From: Poriferisodalis sp963663635
GTDB taxonomy: Bacteria > Actinomycetota > Acidimicrobiia > Acidimicrobiales > Poriferisodalaceae
Direction of reading: 5' to 3'
DNA: 64,000 bases
Assembly (NCBI GenBank): GCA_963663635.2
Contig: CAXXMY010000011.1
Coordinates: 372,001-436,000, forward strand
A model generated the notes under the pieces. That model was given only the letters and a program-made list of their open reading frames with translations. It searched no databases and was not told the DNA's origin. Positions 50,278-59,243 of this stretch are shown here, one piece after another; position 1 is the stretch's first letter; every line of letters starts with the position of its first letter. Both the position numbers and the translations under genes were made by a program.

Positions 50278-51102
50278 TCAGGCGGTGAAGAGTTGCTGCT
50301 TGTCGGCGCCAGCGGACTCCTGCGACGCATCGGACAGTTCGGCCGAGGCACCCTGAGCCTCGGCGGGCCACGGCGCTGGGGCGGGCCACGGTGCCGGTTC
50401 GACACGTGTCGCCCACGACGGCTGCGATCGTCCCGATGGGTCGGCAACTCCGACGAGCGCCGGGTTCTCCAGCGTGTTCTGGTGCACTGCCTGCGGCGGC
50501 GCTTCTACGAATTCGGAGTACTCGGCAGGGACCGCCTCGATGACCCGGGCAGCGGCATCAGCGGGCCACATGAGACGGAAGGAGACGTTGGCCAGCCCGA
50601 CAGCCGTCACCAGATCGCCCAGCGTGATGACGTCTCGCAGGGGAGCCAGCGGGATCGTTCCGCCCAGGAACGCCGCAATGGTGGCGTCGCCGTTCCACCG
50701 GCGGGCTGCGCCGAGCAGCACCCGGTCGAGTCCGTCTGCGTCAACGATCCCGGCCGCTATCACGGCGCCTTCGCTGACCGGGACGTATCCGTTCAGCAGC
50801 AAGACAATCAGATTCGCAGCAAGCCCGACTGCCACGATTCGCATGCCGACGAGATGCCGGTTCAACAAGCAGCCCGCAAGCAGGAGCGCCAGCGAGATGC
50901 CCAACGCGAAGCGGGCGGCGAGCATGTTGGTGTCCAAACCGACAGCGACGGACAGGACCACACCGAGCGCGAGGACCAGCCAGTGCGCGATCCGCTGGCT
51001 TCGCAGGCGGGCAACGACATCTCGAGGAGTGCTGCCTGTGACGAGCGCCGCGGCCAAGCCAAGACCGAGTCCTGCAGCAGCGATGAGAACGATGAAGAAC
51101 AT
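50278..51102 (-). CDS. DUF5317-like membrane protein
   Basis: The 274-residue product has about five hydrophobic helices in its first 180 residues. LLAGCLLNRHLVGMRIVAVG, LLLNGYVPVSEGAV and the later FLGGTIPLAPLRDVITLGD fit the DUF5317 pattern of actinobacterial membrane proteins. The last 90 residues (PALVGVADPSGRSQPSWATR onward) are Pro/Ala-rich and probably disordered in the cytoplasm. The family has no known activity. Confidence 0.7.
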   Translation of the reverse strand: MFFIVLIAAAGLGLGLAAALVTGSTPRDVVARLRSQRIAHWLVLALGVVLSVAVGLDTNMLAARFALGISLALLLAGCLLNRHLVGMRIVAVGLAANLIVLLLNGYVPVSEGAVIAAGIVDADGLDRVLLGAARRWNGDATIAAFLGGTIPLAPLRDVITLGDLVTAVGLANVSFRLMWPADAAARVIEAVPAEYSEFVEAPPQAVHQNTLENPALVGVADPSGRSQPSWATRVEPAPWPAPAPWPAEAQGASAELSDASQESAGADKQQLFTA

Positions 51103-51257
51103 CGCGAACCGACAGTACAGATTGACTCAGTCAGATTTGCGGATCTTCGGCAGGCGATGTCCGCGGTGCCCGAGATGAGCGGATGTCAAGACGAGGTGGC
51201 TAGTTTTGCGCCGGCAATTGGGCGCACAACCTGCGCAATTGGGAGAGGCACGACTCG

Positions 51258-51473
51258 ATGGACGTCCGAGCTGAACTGACCGCGACAGTGTGGAAAGTGG
51301 TCGCCGAGGTCGGCGCCGCGGTGTCTGCCGGCGACGAACTGGTCATCCTCGAGTCGATGAAGATGGAGATTCCCGTCACCGCGCCCGAATCCGGCACATT
51401 GACCGCGCTCAACGTGAACGAAGGCGACGCCATCTCAGAAGGCGACGTGCTCGCGGTCATCAAGACGTCCTGA
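51258..51473 (+). CDS. Biotin/lipoyl-binding carrier protein (solitary BCCP)
   Basis: The 71-residue protein is a free-standing biotinyl domain: the hammerhead strands end in VILESMKMEIPVTAPESG, with Lys in the canonical ESMKM motif as the biotin site, and ALNVNEGDAISEGDVLAVI closes the fold. Actinobacteria carry such a small carrier (for example TB7.3 of M. tuberculosis) beside acyl-CoA carboxylases, but no carboxylase gene lies nearby. It precedes the ccm operon and probably has its own promoter. Confidence 0.88.
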   Translation: MDVRAELTATVWKVVAEVGAAVSAGDELVILESMKMEIPVTAPESGTLTALNVNEGDAISEGDVLAVIKTS

Positions 51474-51504
51474 ACCTGGGTCGACCGGCGGCACCGGCTG
51501 GGCG

Positions 51505-51551
51505 CCGGAACTCGCCGAAGCCGGAACTCGCCGAAGCCGGAACTCGCGAAG
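51505..51551. repeat. Three tandem copies of a 16-bp repeat upstream of ccmA
   Basis: CCGGAACTCGCCGAAG occurs at 51505-51520 and 51521-51536, and CCGGAACTCGCGAAG (one base shorter) at 51537-51551. The array lies between the BCCP gene and the cytochrome c maturation operon, 94 bp before ccmA. Confidence 0.8.
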
Positions 51552-51644
51552 CCACAAATCGCTACGAACAAAATCGCTAAAAAAATGGGGCAGGTGGGCC
51601 CGATGCGGCGTCCGCCCCGAACTCAGCCGTAGCCTTGGCGCGCC

Positions 51645-52325
51645 GTGGGTGCTGCTGTTGCCTTCGAGGGTGTCGTGGCCCTGCTGGACCGTTTCCCAGC
51701 ACTGGCGGGTGTGGACCTCGATGTCGCCGCAGGTGAGATCGTCGGGATCGCAGGACCCAACGGCGCCGGCAAGACGACGCTGCTTCGAGCCTGCGCCGGG
51801 CTGGTACCGCTGCGAGCCGAACGGGCCGAAGTTCTCGGCTTCGATCTGTTGGCAGATCGACGAGCCGTCCGGCGCCACGTCGGATTGCTCGGGCATCGGG
51901 CACCGCTGTACGGCGATCTGCGCGTTTGCGATCAGCTGCGGCACTGCGCGAGGCTCCTCGATGCTGACGCGAGCGAGGTTTCTAGTGCGGCAGAGCGGTT
52001 CGGCTTGGGAGGACGGCTGGAGTCGGTGGCGATCCGGCGGCTGTCGGAGGGTCAGCAGCGACGTGTTGCGCTGGCGTGCCTGACCATTGCCCGCCCTCGG
52101 CTCTGGCTGCTGGACGAGCCGCATGCCGGTCTGGACTCGACCAGCCGGGCCGCGCTCGACGAACTGCTCGCAGGAGCCGCAGCGGCGGGCGCAACGGTGA
52201 TGCTGGCAACCCACGAGACCGGTCGTGCCGCCGTGGCGACCTCGCGTCAAGTGACCCTGGTCGGAGGCCGCGTCGCGGTGGTCGCCGGGGCCCACGATGA
52301 GACTGATTCGTCCGATGTGGCGTGA
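51645..52325 (+). CDS. ccmA: Heme exporter ATPase CcmA
   Basis: This 226-residue ATPase opens the cytochrome c maturation operon. Motifs are Walker A GPNGAGKTTLLRACAGL, the Q-loop position in VGLLGHRAPLYGDLR (where a His-rich segment typical of CcmA replaces Gln), signature RLSEGQQRRVALACL, Walker B LWLLDEPHAGLD and switch His in VMLATHETGRA. With CcmB, C and D it releases heme-loaded CcmE. Start is GTG 51645. Its end overlaps ccmB by 29 bp, so the pair must be co-translated. Confidence 0.9.
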   Translation: MGAAVAFEGVVALLDRFPALAGVDLDVAAGEIVGIAGPNGAGKTTLLRACAGLVPLRAERAEVLGFDLLADRRAVRRHVGLLGHRAPLYGDLRVCDQLRHCARLLDADASEVSSAAERFGLGGRLESVAIRRLSEGQQRRVALACLTIARPRLWLLDEPHAGLDSTSRAALDELLAGAAAAGATVMLATHETGRAAVATSRQVTLVGGRVAVVAGAHDETDSSDVA

Positions 52326-52983
52326 CGCCTGGCTGATATTTCGCAAGGACCTCATGATCGAGCGGCGGGCGCGGATCACGCTGACGCAGATCGTGCCGAC
52401 CGTGCTGCTCATCCTTGTGGTGTTCGCCTTTGCATTCGACGCGAACGCGTCACTGCTGGGCGCTGGCGCGGGGGGTCTGTATTGGGTGGCGTTGCTCTTC
52501 GGCGGTGTGCTCGGCGCCAAGCGCAGCTTCGACATTGAGGCGGAAGGCGGGAACTTGGACGCCTTGCGCATGGGTGGTCTCGAGCCCGCTGCGGTCCTGT
52601 GCGGGAAGGCTGCCGCGCTCGCAGTACAACTCGCCGTCATCGGGACGGCGACCGTCGCAGGGCTGCTGATTCTCTATTCGGTGACCGTCGACGACTGGTT
52701 GCTGCTGGTGGTCGCGGCAGTGACGGGAACGGCGGCGTTCGCGGTGTGCGCGACCCTCTACGGCGCCATGACGGTAGGGCTGCGGTCCGCCGATACCCTG
52801 CTCCCGCTGCTGCTGATCCCGGTAGCGGCACCGGTGCTCTTGGCCGGGACCCGAGCGTTCGACGTGGCGCTCGGCAACAGCGCCGACCAAGGCTGGAGCT
52901 GGACGGCACTGCTCGCAGTGGTGCTCGTTACCTACATCGCAGTTGGCTGGGCCGCAGCGGGCCCGCTGCTGGAGGACGCCTAG
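52297..52983 (+). CDS. ccmB: Heme exporter permease CcmB
   Basis: The 228-residue membrane protein has six hydrophobic helices and the CcmB start WRDAWLIFRKDLMIERRARI, then LYWVALLFGGVLGAKRSFDI and LDALRMGGLEPAAVLCGKAA, which match the family. It forms the membrane part of the CcmAB ABC unit. It begins inside the last 29 bp of ccmA and is followed after 2 bp by ccmC. Confidence 0.88.
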   Translation: MRLIRPMWRDAWLIFRKDLMIERRARITLTQIVPTVLLILVVFAFAFDANASLLGAGAGGLYWVALLFGGVLGAKRSFDIEAEGGNLDALRMGGLEPAAVLCGKAAALAVQLAVIGTATVAGLLILYSVTVDDWLLLVVAAVTGTAAFAVCATLYGAMTVGLRSADTLLPLLLIPVAAPVLLAGTRAFDVALGNSADQGWSWTALLAVVLVTYIAVGWAAAGPLLEDA

Positions 52984-52985
52984 AC

Positions 52986-53837
52986 ATGCCTGCCACGGCT
53001 GCTGAGCCCGACCTTCGCTCGTCGAAAAACAGCCCGTCGCCGATTGCGGGTGCCGCGATGACGGGCACGATCGCAACGCGCGTACTTGGCGTCGTGGCGC
53101 TTGCTGCGGCCGTCGTGATGGCGCTGCTGGCGCTTTGGGTGTCGCCTCCCGAACGCGTCCAAGGCGACGCCGTCAGATTTATGTACCTGCACTTGCCTTC
53201 GATCTGGGTTGCCTATGGCGCGTTCGTATTGACCGCGGCTGCCAGTGCGCGGCTGCTGTGGCTCAGCCGAGCCACCTCGCCATCTGGTCGTGCGGAGCGA
53301 TCCATCCGCCGACTGGATCGCACGGCTGGAGCCGCATCGGAACTGGGCGTGCTCTTCACTGCGCTCACACTGGTGACGGGCTCCCTGTGGGGGAATCTCA
53401 CTTGGGGCACCTACTGGCAGTGGGACGCCCGGCTGACCACCACGGTTCTGCTGTTCGTGACGTATCTCGGCTACCTGGCTCTGCGCAGGTTGCCAGCGGA
53501 GCCCCGGCAGCGCGCGCGACGTGCGGCCGTGATGGCACTGATCGCGGTCGTGAACTTGCCGATCGTCCACTACTCAGTCAATTGGTGGAGGACCTTGCAC
53601 CAAGAGGCCAGCCTCAGCCTGACGTCTGACCGCGAGATCACGGGCGAGATGTACTGGACGCTCATGTATTCGTTGGCCGCGGTGACAGTCATTGCCCTGT
53701 GGCTCGGGGTGCATCGCTACCGGGTGCTTCGTCTCGAGGATCTGGCGGAGGAGGACGCAATCGCTCATCTGCTGCAAGAGCGCCGTGCCGAGAGTGCTGA
53801 TCGAGTTCGCTCCGACGAATCGGCGGTCACTCGATGA
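52986..53837 (+). CDS. ccmC: Heme-handling protein CcmC
   Basis: The 283-residue protein has six transmembrane helices and the tryptophan-rich WWD segment LTWGTYWQWDARLTTTVLL, flanked by heme-ligand histidines in MYLHLPSIWVAYGAF and NLPIVHYSVNWWRTLHQ. CcmC loads heme onto CcmE. ATG 52986 follows the ccmB stop immediately; it adds a short polar N-terminus before the first helix (about residue 28). The stop overlaps ccmD by 4 bp. Confidence 0.92.
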   Translation: MPATAAEPDLRSSKNSPSPIAGAAMTGTIATRVLGVVALAAAVVMALLALWVSPPERVQGDAVRFMYLHLPSIWVAYGAFVLTAAASARLLWLSRATSPSGRAERSIRRLDRTAGAASELGVLFTALTLVTGSLWGNLTWGTYWQWDARLTTTVLLFVTYLGYLALRRLPAEPRQRARRAAVMALIAVVNLPIVHYSVNWWRTLHQEASLSLTSDREITGEMYWTLMYSLAAVTVIALWLGVHRYRVLRLEDLAEEDAIAHLLQERRAESADRVRSDESAVTR

Positions 53838-54106
53838 CCGACGCAGGCACGATCATCAGCGGATATGGATTGACGTTCGCGGCAGTCGCCGGGTATGCCG
53901 CGTGGGTACTCCTCCGAGGCCGCGCACTCGGTCACCGCCTCGGTATTGGCCAGATGACTCCCGACTCTGCACCGCCCGTCGAACGACCCGATGAAGGGGC
54001 GGGTGGCACCGAGCGGGGTCCCCACGGCCCGCAGCTTGCGAGGACCGTGGGGTGCTCGGTGACAGGCCCCGACCCGGACTCGCGCACAGACCCTTCGCAA
54101 CCATGA
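53834..54106 (+). CDS. ccmD: CcmD-like small membrane protein
   Basis: The 90-residue product has one transmembrane helix (ISGYGLTFAAVAGYAAWVLL) followed by a basic stretch, as in CcmD, which holds CcmE and the CcmABC complex together. The second half is Pro/Gly/Asp-rich and longer than in E. coli. The gene overlaps ccmC and ccmE by 4 bp each. Assignment rests mainly on position and helix pattern. Confidence 0.75.
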   Translation: MTDAGTIISGYGLTFAAVAGYAAWVLLRGRALGHRLGIGQMTPDSAPPVERPDEGAGGTERGPHGPQLARTVGCSVTGPDPDSRTDPSQP

Positions 54107-54663
54107 CTGACCTGGCGCCGCGCCATCCGCTCGGCGATGACGATCGCGCTGCCGCGCGTCAAGCCCTCGGACGCCGCCGCCGCAGGATCGTCGCGATGGC
54201 CGTGGCAGCACTGCTCATCGTCGGCGGACTGGTCGCGATCGCCGGCCTGCGCAACGCCACGCTGTTCTTCCGCAACGCCGATGAGGCCATCGCCCAGCGA
54301 GCGGAACTGGCGGAGCGACGCTTCCGGCTGCAAGGCCGGGTGGTGCCGTCGTCGGTGGCTTCCGACGCAGGTGTCACGGTATTTGACGTGGTGCACAACT
54401 GCGCAGCGGTGTCGGTTCGCCACACTGCCGACCCGCCTGCATTGTTCGAATCGCCGTGGATCCCCGTCGTTCTCGAGGGCCGCTGGGTCGCAGGAGAGGC
54501 GCTGACGGTCGCGGGTCGCGATACGCACTACTTCGCCAGTGACAACATGCTGATCAAGCACACCAACGAGTACGTGGACGCCAACACGGAGCGCATCCCC
54601 GATCCCAACGAGCCGCCCGCAGGCTTTCTCGACGACTGCGCATTCGAGGTGCCTCGCCTGTGA
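54103..54663 (+). CDS. ccmE: Cytochrome c maturation heme chaperone CcmE
   Basis: The 186-residue protein has an N-terminal anchor (IVAMAVAALLIVGGLVAIAG), then an OB-fold outside the membrane with VVPSSVASDAGVTVFDVVH, IPVVLEGRWVAGEAL and the heme-attachment motif HxxxY in MLIKHTNEYVDANT. His followed by Tyr four residues later is the known covalent heme site. ATG 54103 is chosen; the frame upstream covers ccmD in another phase. The C-terminus has a Cys (DDCAFEV) that I cannot explain. Confidence 0.87.
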   Translation: MTDLAPRHPLGDDDRAAARQALGRRRRRIVAMAVAALLIVGGLVAIAGLRNATLFFRNADEAIAQRAELAERRFRLQGRVVPSSVASDAGVTVFDVVHNCAAVSVRHTADPPALFESPWIPVVLEGRWVAGEALTVAGRDTHYFASDNMLIKHTNEYVDANTERIPDPNEPPAGFLDDCAFEVPRL

Positions 54664-56693
54664 CCGCCCTGCTGGGCACGCTCGGGATCGCCATCGGCCT
54701 CGTCAGCGCGCTCGGAGGAGTCACAACATTGGCCGTCGCTGCGGCGCGCCGTCAGCCCGAGCGTTGCCGCACCGCGCTGGCGTGGATCGCTGCGATGAGC
54801 GCCGGTTGCGTGCTGGCGGTCATCGCAATGGAAACCGCCATCGTGACCGACAACTTCTCTTTGGCGTACGTCGCCCGCAACTCCACCATCGCCACCCCGC
54901 TCATCTACAAGATAGCGACGCTGTGGGGGGCGTTGGAGGGGTCCATCTTGCTGTGGGCGCTCGTGCTGTGCGGCTACGTCGGCGCCGCTGCGTGGCGCTT
55001 CCGCCACCGCACTGGCGAACCGACGGTGGCGTGGGCACTGCTGGTCATGCTCGCCGTGTGCGTGTTCTTCTTCGCATTGCTGGCCGGACCGGCGAATCCG
55101 TTCGCCACGCTCGCTGTCGCCCCGGCGGACGGCGGCGGTCTCAACCCGCTTCTGCGCAATCACCCATTGATGGCGATCCATCCGGTCATGCTCTACCTCG
55201 GATACGTCGGATTCACGGTGCCCTTCGGATTCGCGGTGGCAGCGCTCGTGACCGGGCGCCTCGACAGTCGATGGCTCGCTGACATGCGCCGCTGGGTCCT
55301 GGCGGCGTGGGGATGTCTCGGCGTCGGGATCTTGCTGGGGGCGTGGTGGTCCTATGAGGTTCTGGGCTGGGGCGGCTACTGGGCGTGGGACCCGGTGGAA
55401 AACGCGTCGCTCCTGCCGTGGCTCGTCGCCACCGCATTCGTCCACTCGCTCATCACCCAGCAGCGTCGTTCGATGCTGCGGGTGTGGAACCTGTCGCTGT
55501 TGATCGCGACGTTTGCCCTGACCATCTTTGGCACCTTCCTGACCCGGTCCGGCGTGCTCGAATCGGTCCACGAGTTCAGTGAGTCGACGCTCGGTCCGCT
55601 CCTGCTGGGCTTCTTCGCAGTGATCGTCGCGACCGGCGTGGTGCTCATCGCGTGGAGAAGCGAGGCGCTGCGCAAGCCTGCCAGCCTGGGCTCGGTCTGG
55701 TCGCGAGAAGGTTCGTTCCTGGGGAACAACCTGCTGTTCGCAGTCGCCGCATTCGTGGTGCTGCTCGGCACCGTGTTCCCGCTGCTCGCCGAGGCCGTGT
55801 GGAACGATCGGCTCGCGGTGGGCCGTCCGTACTTCGACCGGATGCTCGCGCCCGTGGGGCTCGCGCTGCTCGCGCTGATGGGACTGTCTCCGGCGCTCAA
55901 TTGGCGGAACACTTCAGGCGAATTGCGGTCACGGCGCCTGCTCGTGCCCGCGGGCGTGGGCGCGGCGACGATGGCGATCTCGGTGTGGGCTGGCGCGCAT
56001 GGCTTCTGGGCGGTGCTTGCGCTGGGTCTGGGCGGGTTCGCCATCGGCAGTGCGGGTCGCCTGCTCTGGCTCGGTGTGCGCCGCAACGGCTGGCGGGGAC
56101 TGCTGGGTCGTACCGGCGGCGGCATGATCGCGCACATCGGCGTGGGCATCATCGCCTTCGGCTTCATTGCGTCAGGCGCCTTCGACTCCGAAGGCGAGTT
56201 CACCCTGTCGCCGGGCGAGTCGGGCGTCGTGGCCGGGCACGCAGTCACCTACGTCGGCATGACCGATGGGCTCGAGAACGGCAACCGCGTCGTCCGCGTG
56301 CGGGTCGAGGTGGAAGATCGTGGGATCTTCGAGCCGGCGGTGACACGCTTCGCCGAATTCGGCCAGCCGATCTCGACGCCGTCGGTGGCGACGAGCTTCA
56401 TTGACGACGTCTACCTGTCGCTGACGGCGATCCCCGACGTCGGCAGCGACCAGGTGGCACTGCGTGTGCTCATCAAACCGCTCGTGACATGGATGTGGCT
56501 GGGAGGCGCGGTGCTGGCACTCGGCGTCGCAGCAGCCCTGCTGCCGACCCGGTTCGGGGCCCGAGATCGCGTTCGACGCGGCGGCGGCCATCGAGCCGAC
56601 ACCTCGAGCGCACGCGCCGATACCGCTGCGGGCGCGATTGCACCCGACAGCGCGGACGTGGCCCGATCGGCGGCGCAGGAATCGGCGCCGTGA
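54660..56693 (+). CDS. ccmF: Cytochrome c heme lyase CcmF
   Basis: The 677-residue integral membrane protein carries 12 or more helices and the CcmF WWD domain LGWGGYWAWDPVENASLLPW. Histidines that hold heme lie in LRNHPLMAIHPVMLYLGYV and later in AFVHSLITQQRRSMLRVW. FGTFLTRSGVLESVHEFSES is also diagnostic. CcmF with CcmH attaches heme to the apocytochrome. Start is GTG 54660, overlapping ccmE by 4 bp. The polar tail after residue 630 is rich in Arg, Ala and Asp. Confidence 0.93.
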   Translation: MTALLGTLGIAIGLVSALGGVTTLAVAAARRQPERCRTALAWIAAMSAGCVLAVIAMETAIVTDNFSLAYVARNSTIATPLIYKIATLWGALEGSILLWALVLCGYVGAAAWRFRHRTGEPTVAWALLVMLAVCVFFFALLAGPANPFATLAVAPADGGGLNPLLRNHPLMAIHPVMLYLGYVGFTVPFGFAVAALVTGRLDSRWLADMRRWVLAAWGCLGVGILLGAWWSYEVLGWGGYWAWDPVENASLLPWLVATAFVHSLITQQRRSMLRVWNLSLLIATFALTIFGTFLTRSGVLESVHEFSESTLGPLLLGFFAVIVATGVVLIAWRSEALRKPASLGSVWSREGSFLGNNLLFAVAAFVVLLGTVFPLLAEAVWNDRLAVGRPYFDRMLAPVGLALLALMGLSPALNWRNTSGELRSRRLLVPAGVGAATMAISVWAGAHGFWAVLALGLGGFAIGSAGRLLWLGVRRNGWRGLLGRTGGGMIAHIGVGIIAFGFIASGAFDSEGEFTLSPGESGVVAGHAVTYVGMTDGLENGNRVVRVRVEVEDRGIFEPAVTRFAEFGQPISTPSVATSFIDDVYLSLTAIPDVGSDQVALRVLIKPLVTWMWLGGAVLALGVAAALLPTRFGARDRVRRGGGHRADTSSARADTAAGAIAPDSADVARSAAQESAP

Positions 56694-57406
56694 GCCCAGA
56701 CGCCGACGACAGCTCGACGCAAGCGTCCGGGTCTGGCAGCGACGCAGTCAGCGGCGGCGCCGGCCGGCGCCCGAATTCGGCACGCGTTGCCGCGGTGCTG
56801 GTGGGCTTGGCCGCAGCTGCACTCATCGCCGTGCTCGCAACCCGCGATGCCGACGACGGCAGCATCCGCGCTGCCAGCCCGCTCATCGGCGAGCTGGTGC
56901 CGCAGCTGCGCGGCGAGTTGATCTGGCCTCGGGCCGCGACCGACGCAGTTGGCGGCGTCCGCCCGCTGCCGGGTGTCAAGATCGGCGCTGACGGTGTCGC
57001 ACGTTTCGACATCGATGCCACGCCGAGGCGCTGGGTCCTCGTCAACTTCTTCGCGTCGTGGTGCGTGCCGTGTGAGCGAGAGCATCCTGCGCTGGCGGAG
57101 TGGGTCGAGCGACATCGCAACGATGGGGCGCTGGTCGCAGTGCCCTTCGGCGACCGGACCGCGGACGCCGTCACCTTCTATGAACGTCTCGGGGGCGGCT
57201 GGCCCGTTGTCGACGACCCTGATGCCCGATGGGCAGTCGCGTTCGGCGTGCTGCGGCCGCCGGAGTCGTTTCTCGTGACGCCCGACGGGATTGTTGCTGC
57301 CCGGTGGCAGGGGCAGATCACTGCCGACGATCCTGACGCTGTCATTTCGGCACTCGTCGCTCAATGGAGTGCCGCCGACGCAGGCCCCGCGGGGTTGACG
57401 CGGTGA
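56690..57406 (+). CDS. ccmG: Thiol-disulfide protein DsbE/CcmG
   Basis: The 238-residue protein has a membrane anchor (RVAAVLVGLAAAALIAVLA) and a thioredoxin fold with the active site FFASWCVPCEREHPALAEW and the cis-Pro region FGVLRPPESFLVTPDGIVA. It keeps the CXXCH cysteines of apocytochrome c reduced. GTG 56690 overlaps the ccmF stop by 4 bp, and the stop overlaps the next gene. The N-terminal 35 residues are polar and of low complexity. Confidence 0.88.
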   Translation: MSPDADDSSTQASGSGSDAVSGGAGRRPNSARVAAVLVGLAAAALIAVLATRDADDGSIRAASPLIGELVPQLRGELIWPRAATDAVGGVRPLPGVKIGADGVARFDIDATPRRWVLVNFFASWCVPCEREHPALAEWVERHRNDGALVAVPFGDRTADAVTFYERLGGGWPVVDDPDARWAVAFGVLRPPESFLVTPDGIVAARWQGQITADDPDAVISALVAQWSAADAGPAGLTR

Positions 57407-58587
57407 GCGAATCTGGTCACGCCGCGCCCGCATCGGCGGCTGCGCCAGCGCGCCGGTCAACCACAGCGCGCCGCATCGGGTGGCTCATCGTGGCGGCGGT
57501 CGCCGTGGCCGCGGCAGTGCTCGCGACGACGACAACACAGCCCCCGGCAACTTCTGCGCAACGGGCCTACGAGCTGAAAGAAGCCACGTTGTGTCCGGTG
57601 TGCGACGGGCAGAGCGTGCTGGAGTCGAACGCTCCCGCCGCAGCAGCAATGCGCAGTCAGATTGACGTCTGGGTTGATGCCGGTCGCACCGACACCGAGA
57701 TTCGTGCAGAGCTCGCGGCCGCGTACGGCAACGACGTGAACGCCCTGCCGCCCGGCGACGGAGCGGGGACGCTGGTCTGGGCGTTGCCGGTCGTGGTGTT
57801 CGCAGCTGCCGCCGCCGGTCTGTGGGCGGCGACGCGCCGCTGGAGACGCCGAGCGTTCGCCGTCGATGGCGCCACTTCCGGTGAAGGCGAGATCGAGAAC
57901 GATGCTCGCGGTGCTTCCCCGAGTGCCGACGCCGAAACCAGTCGGCTGACGGGACGGCTGCGACGGGCCTCGGTGATCACCGTCAGTGCGCTCATCGTGA
58001 TTGGCGCTGCGGCGGGCCTTCTCGTTGCCCGCTCGACGGGCCTTCGATTGCCCGGCGAGACGATCTCCGGTGAGATCGATCGCTCTGCGCGCTCGCTGCT
58101 CGTCGACGCGCAACGACAATTCGCCGCGAATCAGGTCACAGAAGCGCGCGCCACGCTCAACGAGATCTTCCTCATCGACCGAGACCTGCGCGGCGCGCTG
58201 CTGCTTTCGTCTCGACTTCACTCTTCCGAGGGCAACGTGTTGTCGGCGCTGACCGATCTCGACCGCATTCTCGCTGCGGATCCGCTGGACACCGAAGCGC
58301 TGGCGCTTCGCGGCTGGCTTCTGGTTCGAGTGCCCGACCCCGAGCTTGTTGCCATCGGCATCGCCACCCTCGACGCGGCCGTGGCGCTGGATCCGGCCGA
58401 GTTCGATCCGTGGGTCTTCCGCGGTTATGCCGCCCGCTACATAGAGAACGATCTCGCGGCCGCAATCGGGCATTACCGGGTCGCGCTCGATCGCAATCCG
58501 CCGCCTGCGATGGTCGCCCAGCTCGAGAGCGCAATCTCTGAGATGGAAGCCGAAATGGAGACCGAGCTGCTGGGCGTGCGGCAGTAG
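57403..58587 (+). CDS. ccmH: CcmH fused to a CcmI/CycH-like TPR region
   Basis: The 394-residue protein combines two functions. After an N-terminal helix (RIGWLIVAAVAVAAAVLAT) comes the CcmH domain with redox motif LCPVCDGQSVLESNAPAA and the three-helix-bundle region MRSQIDVWVDAGRTDTEIRA, AYGNDVNALPP. Two more helices follow (LVWALPVVVFAAAAAGLW and VITVSALIVIGAAAGLLV) and then TPR-like repeats (ARSLLVDAQRQFAANQVTEA, RILAADPLDTEALALRGWL, AVALDPAEFDPWVFRGYAA), like CcmI, which presents the apocytochrome. GTG 57403 overlaps ccmG by 4 bp. This completes a System I set in the order ABCDEFGH. Confidence 0.87.
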   Translation: MSESGHAAPASAAAPARRSTTARRIGWLIVAAVAVAAAVLATTTTQPPATSAQRAYELKEATLCPVCDGQSVLESNAPAAAAMRSQIDVWVDAGRTDTEIRAELAAAYGNDVNALPPGDGAGTLVWALPVVVFAAAAAGLWAATRRWRRRAFAVDGATSGEGEIENDARGASPSADAETSRLTGRLRRASVITVSALIVIGAAAGLLVARSTGLRLPGETISGEIDRSARSLLVDAQRQFAANQVTEARATLNEIFLIDRDLRGALLLSSRLHSSEGNVLSALTDLDRILAADPLDTEALALRGWLLVRVPDPELVAIGIATLDAAVALDPAEFDPWVFRGYAARYIENDLAAAIGHYRVALDRNPPPAMVAQLESAISEMEAEMETELLGVRQ

Positions 58588-58590
58588 CGC

Positions 58591-59243
58591 TCAATCTGCC
58601 AAAGCGGCGAAGAACTGCTGCACCACGATGACAGATTCGTTGCGTCGACGCGCCTTTTCGTCATCGTCTTCAAGATCGGCTAGGAAACTCGCGTACGCAA
58701 ACGGTCCATCGTGCTCAGGAGTCTTGAATCTCTCTCGCAGCAGATCGAGATTCCCCCGCCGTCGAGACGATCCGCAGTCACGCTCGTCTCGATGAAATCC
58801 TGGGCGACCAGGCTGGCACCGGGCGTGTTGAATGCACCGAACTTCGCACCAGTGCCGTCCTTGGGCATGTGGATCCGGCCCGGCTCTACTTGGTCGGATT
58901 CGCAGAGGAAGTCCACCTCAATCGTGGCGCCCTCGACGCGTCGGCGCCACTTGTAGCTGGATCTGCTTTGGGCAAAGCCCCAGTGCTTGAGATTCTTGTG
59001 CAGCGTGCCGTAGCTTTCATTGGACTCGCCGACCGCTAGTTCGACGACGAGATCCACATCGGTGGCGCCGACGTGGGGGACCGCTACGGACGGCGACGAC
59101 CCGATGATGTAACGAGGAGCGAGCCCACCGACGAGCACGACCCGTTCGCTCCAAGTGCCGATGTCGCCGAGCAAGGTCACCAGCACTCGTTCGCAGAGGT
59201 CCGTTGTCACAACGTCGTATTCGCCGCGGTGGTTGGGTGCCAT
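58591..59243 (-). pseudogene. AbiEii-like nucleotidyltransferase toxin, frameshifted
   Basis: From ATG 59243 the gene encodes a nucleotidyltransferase-like start: RVVLVGGLAPRYIIGSSPSV and VGATDVDLVVELAVGESNES, where GG and DVD form the catalytic pattern of AbiEii/MNT-type enzymes, then YKWRRRVEGATIEVDFLCES. In the G run at about 58757-58765 the frame is lost; in another frame the protein goes on as NLDLLRERFKTPEHDGPFAY, SFLADLEDDDEKARRRNESV and IVVQQFFAALAD, with the stop at 58591, 3 bp from the ccmH stop. A missing G in that run restores the frame. It overlaps its antitoxin gene by 1-4 bp (ATGA). Confidence 0.75.
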
